DNA of 64,000 nucleotides from positions 79,023 through 143,022 of the forward strand of contig NZ_JAWUWR010000081.1 in NCBI RefSeq assembly GCF_034111725.1, in the 5' to 3' direction. The stretch comes from Thalassolituus sp034111725 (GTDB lineage: Bacteria > Pseudomonadota > Gammaproteobacteria > Pseudomonadales > Oceanobacteraceae). Positions 61,189 through 64,000 of this stretch are shown here, piece by piece. The position numbers were made by a program, and so were the translations under genes. Within the stretch, counting starts at the first letter, position 1; each line of letters opens with the position of its first letter. A model generated the notes under the pieces. It worked only from the letters and a program-made list of their open reading frames with translations, was not told where the DNA came from and searched no databases.

Positions 61189-61659
61189 TCAGGCTTGAAT
61201 ACAGCTATTACCTAGCGCAAGTCCGCTAGCTTTACCTTCATTGTTATATAAGTGTGGATCATTATACCGACCATGCAAGATTTTCAGTTGTTGCTGAGTG
61301 CGATATCTCAGTGAAAGTACCACTTCACTGAGGCGTACCGATAAATCTTGGTTCTGCTCATACTGTTTAATGAGTTGTTGCCACAGAGAGGGTATATCAC
61401 CGTGAGCGGCAAGGTCATGCCGCTGAAGGCACTGATTGTTGTGCGGTAGATCTTGGTCCGTTAGCCACTGTAAGCGCTGTTGCGCTTGTTGCTGCAGACC
61501 AGTCAGTAGTGTTTTTTTCTCAGAGGTAAGACGTTGCAAAACGTCCATATCTTTTGCTGACAGGGCGCTGAGTTCACGCTGTAGTACCGAATGCAGGGTG
61601 CAGGTGGTCTTGAGCTCGGTGTTCAATAACTCGGCAAAAAATTCAGTATCCGATTGCAT
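61189..61659 (-). CDS. flgN: Flagellar export chaperone FlgN
   Basis: 156 residues, helical throughout, with the FlgN pattern: FFAELLNTELKTTCTLHSVLQRELSALSAKDMDVLQRLTSEKKTLLTGLQQ. It chaperones hook-associated proteins FlgK and FlgL for export. GAGG lies five bases before the ATG. It follows flgM by 13 bases in the same operon. Confidence 0.9.
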   Translation of the reverse strand: MQSDTEFFAELLNTELKTTCTLHSVLQRELSALSAKDMDVLQRLTSEKKTLLTGLQQQAQQRLQWLTDQDLPHNNQCLQRHDLAAHGDIPSLWQQLIKQYEQNQDLSVRLSEVVLSLRYRTQQQLKILHGRYNDPHLYNNEGKASGLALGNSCIQA

Positions 61660-61672
61660 GGCCTCAGCCTTT

Positions 61673-61978
61673 TCAGTTTAAACGCTCCTCAAAATCAAGC
61701 ATTTTTCCTGCCAGCTTTTCATAATCGATTTTGTAGTCGCCGTTTTGAATAGCGGAACGAATGCGTTCGACGGTTGCATCATCTACATCAGGCATGTCAC
61801 GAATCTCAGCTTCTATCTGCTGGATGCTCTTGCTACTGGCACTCAGTTTCACCTGATCAGTGAAGCCAGCGCTTTCCTTAGCTTTGGTATCCGGGTTAGT
61901 CGTCGGTGTTTTCACAGGCTCGGTACTACGGGCTTTAGCACCGCTGTCGAGTCCGTTGGTAAATTTATTGATATTCAT
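61673..61978 (-). CDS. flgM: Anti-sigma-28 factor FlgM
   Basis: 101 residues from the ATG at 61978, which has GGAG nine bases upstream; 14 codons before it remain open but are not FlgM-like. N-terminus MNINKFTNGLDS, low-complexity linker, then VKLSASSKSIQQIEAEIRDMPDVDDATVERIRSAIQNGDYKIDYEKLAGKML, the sigma-28 binding region. It holds FliA inactive until hook completion, then is exported. A consensus sigma-28 promoter stands upstream. Confidence 0.95.
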   Translation of the reverse strand: MNINKFTNGLDSGAKARSTEPVKTPTTNPDTKAKESAGFTDQVKLSASSKSIQQIEAEIRDMPDVDDATVERIRSAIQNGDYKIDYEKLAGKMLDFEERLN

Positions 61979-62025
61979 AGCTATGTCTCCGAGCCAATTG
62001 TTCATCTTACACCCCTGCATTGTGG

Positions 62026-62052
62026 TTATCGGCAGCCCATTATCGAACTTTA
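62026..62052 (-). promoter_or_regulatory. Sigma-28 (FliA) promoter of flgMN
   Basis: On the minus strand TAAAGTTC - 11 bases - GCCGATAA is a complete FliA consensus. It lies 48 bases before the flgM ATG. Confidence 0.9.
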
Positions 62053-62068
62053 ATATTTTTTTGAAAAA

Positions 62069-62812
62069 TTAATCGATCTGTACTAAATCAGCCCCTAGTA
62101 CCTCGGCTGACAGTATCTTCTGCGATCGATCATTGCGTACGCGAATGTGTTCACCCAGATGGCCGTCCGTTAGCGCAGTGCCGGCCATTTCTATGCGAAT
62201 ACCAGGGCGCTTCAAGCGAATAGTCACAGGTTGGCCGCGAGCAATGATATCCGCAGCTTCAATCATATCGGGGCTAATCACAGTACCCGTACGCAAACTG
62301 CGCTTGGCTTCAGAGCCAACAACATCCGCAAGCGTCAAATAAAAGCCTTTACCTAGCTCGCCGGTGTCGTAGCGAATCATCGAAACATGTTCAGGCTGAA
62401 TGATTTCACCATTCTTAATCGGGTTTTGTAGCACCGCAACGTCGCGGTAAATATGTAATTGCAGCGCCAAGTTTTGCACCCAATACGGGTCAGCGCAGCG
62501 CAGCTCAATACCATTGCGACCCGGTTGCAGCGGGCGTATTAGGTCAATCATGGGTTCGCCAGTGCACTTGGGTAGGTCGTATTGTGGACTGAAGTTAGGG
62601 TACGACACCTCCGCATCCTGCTCGTCGGTTGTCAGGCTTCGCCATTGCGCCAATATGCGGGTGCTCAAGGCATCACGCCAAGAGGTGTCATCCGCTGCCG
62701 TTTCTGCCAATGGCGCGCCCACCGTTAGTCCTGATAGGAAAATTCCTATAAATATCCGGTGCAATTTCCGGTTCTCTACTATGCTCAAGATGTTACTGAA
62801 TAAAGATGTCAT
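62069..62812 (-). CDS. flgA: Flagellar P-ring assembly chaperone FlgA
   Basis: 247 residues with a signal peptide near residues 18-36. A SAF domain and beta-rich C-terminus are visible: VAVLQNPIKNGEIIQPEHVSMIRYDTGELGKGF, LRTGTVISPDMIEAADIIARGQPVTIRLKRPGIRIEMAGTALTDGHLGEHIRVRN. It assists FlgI ring formation in the periplasm. Divergent from cheV by 74 bases. Confidence 0.94.
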   Translation of the reverse strand: MTSLFSNILSIVENRKLHRIFIGIFLSGLTVGAPLAETAADDTSWRDALSTRILAQWRSLTTDEQDAEVSYPNFSPQYDLPKCTGEPMIDLIRPLQPGRNGIELRCADPYWVQNLALQLHIYRDVAVLQNPIKNGEIIQPEHVSMIRYDTGELGKGFYLTLADVVGSEAKRSLRTGTVISPDMIEAADIIARGQPVTIRLKRPGIRIEMAGTALTDGHLGEHIRVRNDRSQKILSAEVLGADLVQID

Positions 62813-62822
62813 AAATCTGGCG

Positions 62823-62854
62823 CTTTGCTGAATCTAATTAACTCTTCAGCAAAG
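62823..62854. promoter_or_regulatory. Perfect 10 bp inverted repeat between flgA and cheV
   Basis: CTTTGCTGAA (62823-62832) and TTCAGCAAAG (62845-62854), 12 bases apart, fill most of the 74 bp divergent gap. It could be a regulator site serving both genes, or form a hairpin in the cheV leader. Confidence 0.55.
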
Positions 62855-62886
62855 GTCGTGCCGGATTACAAACCGGAGATGCGTAC

Positions 62887-63816
62887 ATGGCAGGTGTCTT
62901 AGAATCCGTCAATCAGCGAACCAAACTAGTCGGTGAAAACCGACTAGAGTTGCTGTTGTTCCGGGTCAGTGGACGTCAGATCTACGGGATCAACGTTTTC
63001 AAGGTTAAGGAAGTATTGCAATGCCCCAAACTCACGGTACTGCCAGGCAGTAATCCGGTAGTGCGAGGCGTGGCGCATATTCGTTCTGGAACCATACCCA
63101 TTATGGATATGAGTTTGGCGACGGGTAATGCGCCCCTGCAAGACATCCGAAACGCCTTTGTGATCATTACGGAATACAACGGTAAAACCCAAGGCTTTTT
63201 GGTGGCTGGCGTAGAACGCATCATCAATATGAATTGGGAATCCATTCATCCACCACCAAAGGGTACCGGTCGAGAACATTACCTGACTGCTGTTACCGAG
63301 GTGGATAAAGTGCTGGTCGAAATCATCGACGTGGAGAAAATCCTCGCTGAAGTATCGCCGGTCAATGAAACCATTCGTGAAGGCCTCATTGATGATGGTG
63401 TGAAGTCGCGTGCGAGCACTCGAAAAGTACTGATTGTCGACGATTCCAAAATCGCTCGTAAGCAGGTAAGCCGATGTCTCGAAAATATTGGTGTTGAAGT
63501 GGTCGCCCTCAACGATGGCCGCCAAGCGTGGGAACATGTGCAAGCGATTGCCGACAACGGCGAACGTTTGCAAGACCATTACATGATGATGATCTCGGAC
63601 ATTGAGATGCCAGAAATGGATGGTTATACCCTCACAACACGTATTCGCAGCGATAGTCGTATGGCCGGGTTTCATATTGTACTGCACTCGTCATTGAGTG
63701 GCGTATTCAATAAAGCCATGGTTGAGAAAGTTGGAGCCGACGACTTTATTGCGAAGTTCGATCCCGACATCTTGGCTGAACAAGTCGTACGTCAGGTAAA
63801 TGCTGGTTCCCAGTGA
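62887..63816 (+). CDS. cheV: Chemotaxis coupling protein CheV (CheW-REC)
   Basis: 309 residues. An N-terminal CheW domain (about 15-160: NRLELLLFRVSGRQIYGINVFKVKEVL, VRGVAHIRSGTIPIMDM) is followed by a receiver domain (about 178-305: KVLIVDDSKIARKQVSRCL, MMISDIEMPEMDGYTLTTRIR, LHSSLSG, FIAKFDPDIL) with the phosphorylated aspartate in SDIEMP. It couples receptors to CheA and may aid adaptation. GGAG precedes the ATG. The next gene is cheR, as in Pseudomonas. Confidence 0.96.
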   Translation: MAGVLESVNQRTKLVGENRLELLLFRVSGRQIYGINVFKVKEVLQCPKLTVLPGSNPVVRGVAHIRSGTIPIMDMSLATGNAPLQDIRNAFVIITEYNGKTQGFLVAGVERIINMNWESIHPPPKGTGREHYLTAVTEVDKVLVEIIDVEKILAEVSPVNETIREGLIDDGVKSRASTRKVLIVDDSKIARKQVSRCLENIGVEVVALNDGRQAWEHVQAIADNGERLQDHYMMMISDIEMPEMDGYTLTTRIRSDSRMAGFHIVLHSSLSGVFNKAMVEKVGADDFIAKFDPDILAEQVVRQVNAGSQ

Positions 63817-63843
63817 GTAACAGAAATCTCTGGAGCATTTCCA

Positions 63844-64000
63844 ATGAGCGGTGATGAATATCGCCGCTTCCAACAGATGTTGGAAGCGGCGAGTGGAATA
63901 TTACTTGGCGACGGCAAGGAATACCTTGTTACCAGTCGCTTGCGTAAGCTAATTGCTGATCGGGATTTTTCTGGCCTTGATGCCCTTATCGCGGCAAGTC
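63844..64000 (+). CDS. cheR: Chemotaxis methyltransferase CheR, 3' truncated by window edge
   Basis: The first 52 codons are visible: MSGDEYRRFQQMLEAASGILLGDGKEYLVTSRLRKL, the N-terminal helical domain of CheR. GGAG is about 10 bases before the ATG. A perfect 15 bp inverted repeat lies inside codons 6-17. The catalytic SAM-binding domain is beyond the window. CheR methylates chemoreceptors with S-adenosylmethionine. Confidence 0.88.
   Translation, partial: MSGDEYRRFQQMLEAASGILLGDGKEYLVTSRLRKLIADRDFSGLDALIAAS
63861..63892 (+). repeat. Perfect 15 bp inverted repeat inside the start of cheR
   Basis: TCGCCGCTTCCAACA (63861-63875) and TGTTGGAAGCGGCGA (63878-63892) with GA between. In mRNA this would be a stable hairpin beginning 17 bases after the cheR start codon. 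Confidence 0.9.

Noticed and set aside
62813..62886. Sigma-54 promoter TGGC...TTGC upstream of cheV
   Set aside because: The GG and GC elements in TGGCGCTTTGC are far too close together for a -24/-12 promoter.
1..64000. CRISPR arrays, insertion sequences, prophage genes, rRNA
   Set aside because: None was seen: no regularly spaced direct repeats, no transposase or phage structural genes, and no rRNA sequence.

Overview
This window looks like chromosome from a free-living, motile, probably marine gammaproteobacterium. The order flgN-flgM-flgA, then divergent cheV-cheR, with a YcgR/FlgZ gene beside flgMN, together with the mltF/purL divergent pair, the rpsP-rimM-trmD-rplS operon, a long FadE and a [4Fe-4S] CysH, point to the Oceanospirillales/Pseudomonadales side of the class. 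This placement is inferred from gene content and order; no marker tree was computed. The left edge cuts a UvrD-type helicase and the right edge cuts cheR.

Layout. 1-13.6 kb: helicase C-terminal part, slyD, a small glycine-zipper membrane protein, a bacterial FAN1-type VRR-NUC nuclease, a cyclophilin-like protein, leuA with a divergent Lrp-type regulator, an orphan histidine kinase, a yciH-KefF-KefB/C operon, a thioesterase and tadA. 13.6-19.3 kb: mltF and purL. 19.3-21.3 kb: a small accessory island of toxin-antitoxin genes. It holds an intact brnTA with a visible promoter/operator, an apparent ParD/ParE remnant, an AT-rich HEPN-like protein, and an orphan NadS antitoxin whose toxin seems reduced to its first codons. 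21.3-30.8 kb: Crp/Fnr regulator, MAPEG protein, small RHH and lysine-rich proteins, cysH, a secreted paralogue-family protein, a voltage-gated cation channel with an unusual filter, a Na/Pi-cotransporter homologue and an EmrAB-like efflux pair. 30.9-32.9 kb: the trmD operon.

33.0-42.9 kb: dsbC and truC converge on an 856 bp non-coding region carrying four exact TTATNCACA DnaA boxes plus several near matches. Parts of it are repeated at an exact 300 bp offset. This is the most striking non-coding signal in the window and a candidate replication origin or DnaA-titrating/regulatory locus. An alpha/beta hydrolase with an apparent Asp nucleophile, a peptidase-propeller-barrel outer-membrane protein, a second CPA2 antiporter and a PIN-PhoH ATPase follow.

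44.1-55.1 kb: a three-gene TRAP-like transporter, a second copy of the secreted paralogue family fused to an MshEN-like region, trxB, an M48 protease with two YbjQ proteins, and fadE. 55.5-57.9 kb: a tightly overlapped ZorA-like/ZorB-like/unknown operon resembling the motor half of the Zorya anti-phage system but with neither ZorCD nor ZorE, only a short unrecognised third protein. 57.9-60.3 kb: a decaying TetR-controlled locus with twin palindromic operators, an MBL-hydrolase 5' remnant, an intact hydrolase and a broken carboxymuconolactone-decarboxylase-like gene. 60.3-64 kb: tRNA-Arg(CCT), then the flagellar/chemotaxis cluster with a consensus sigma-28 promoter in front of flgM.

All calls come from reading the sequence; no database search was run.
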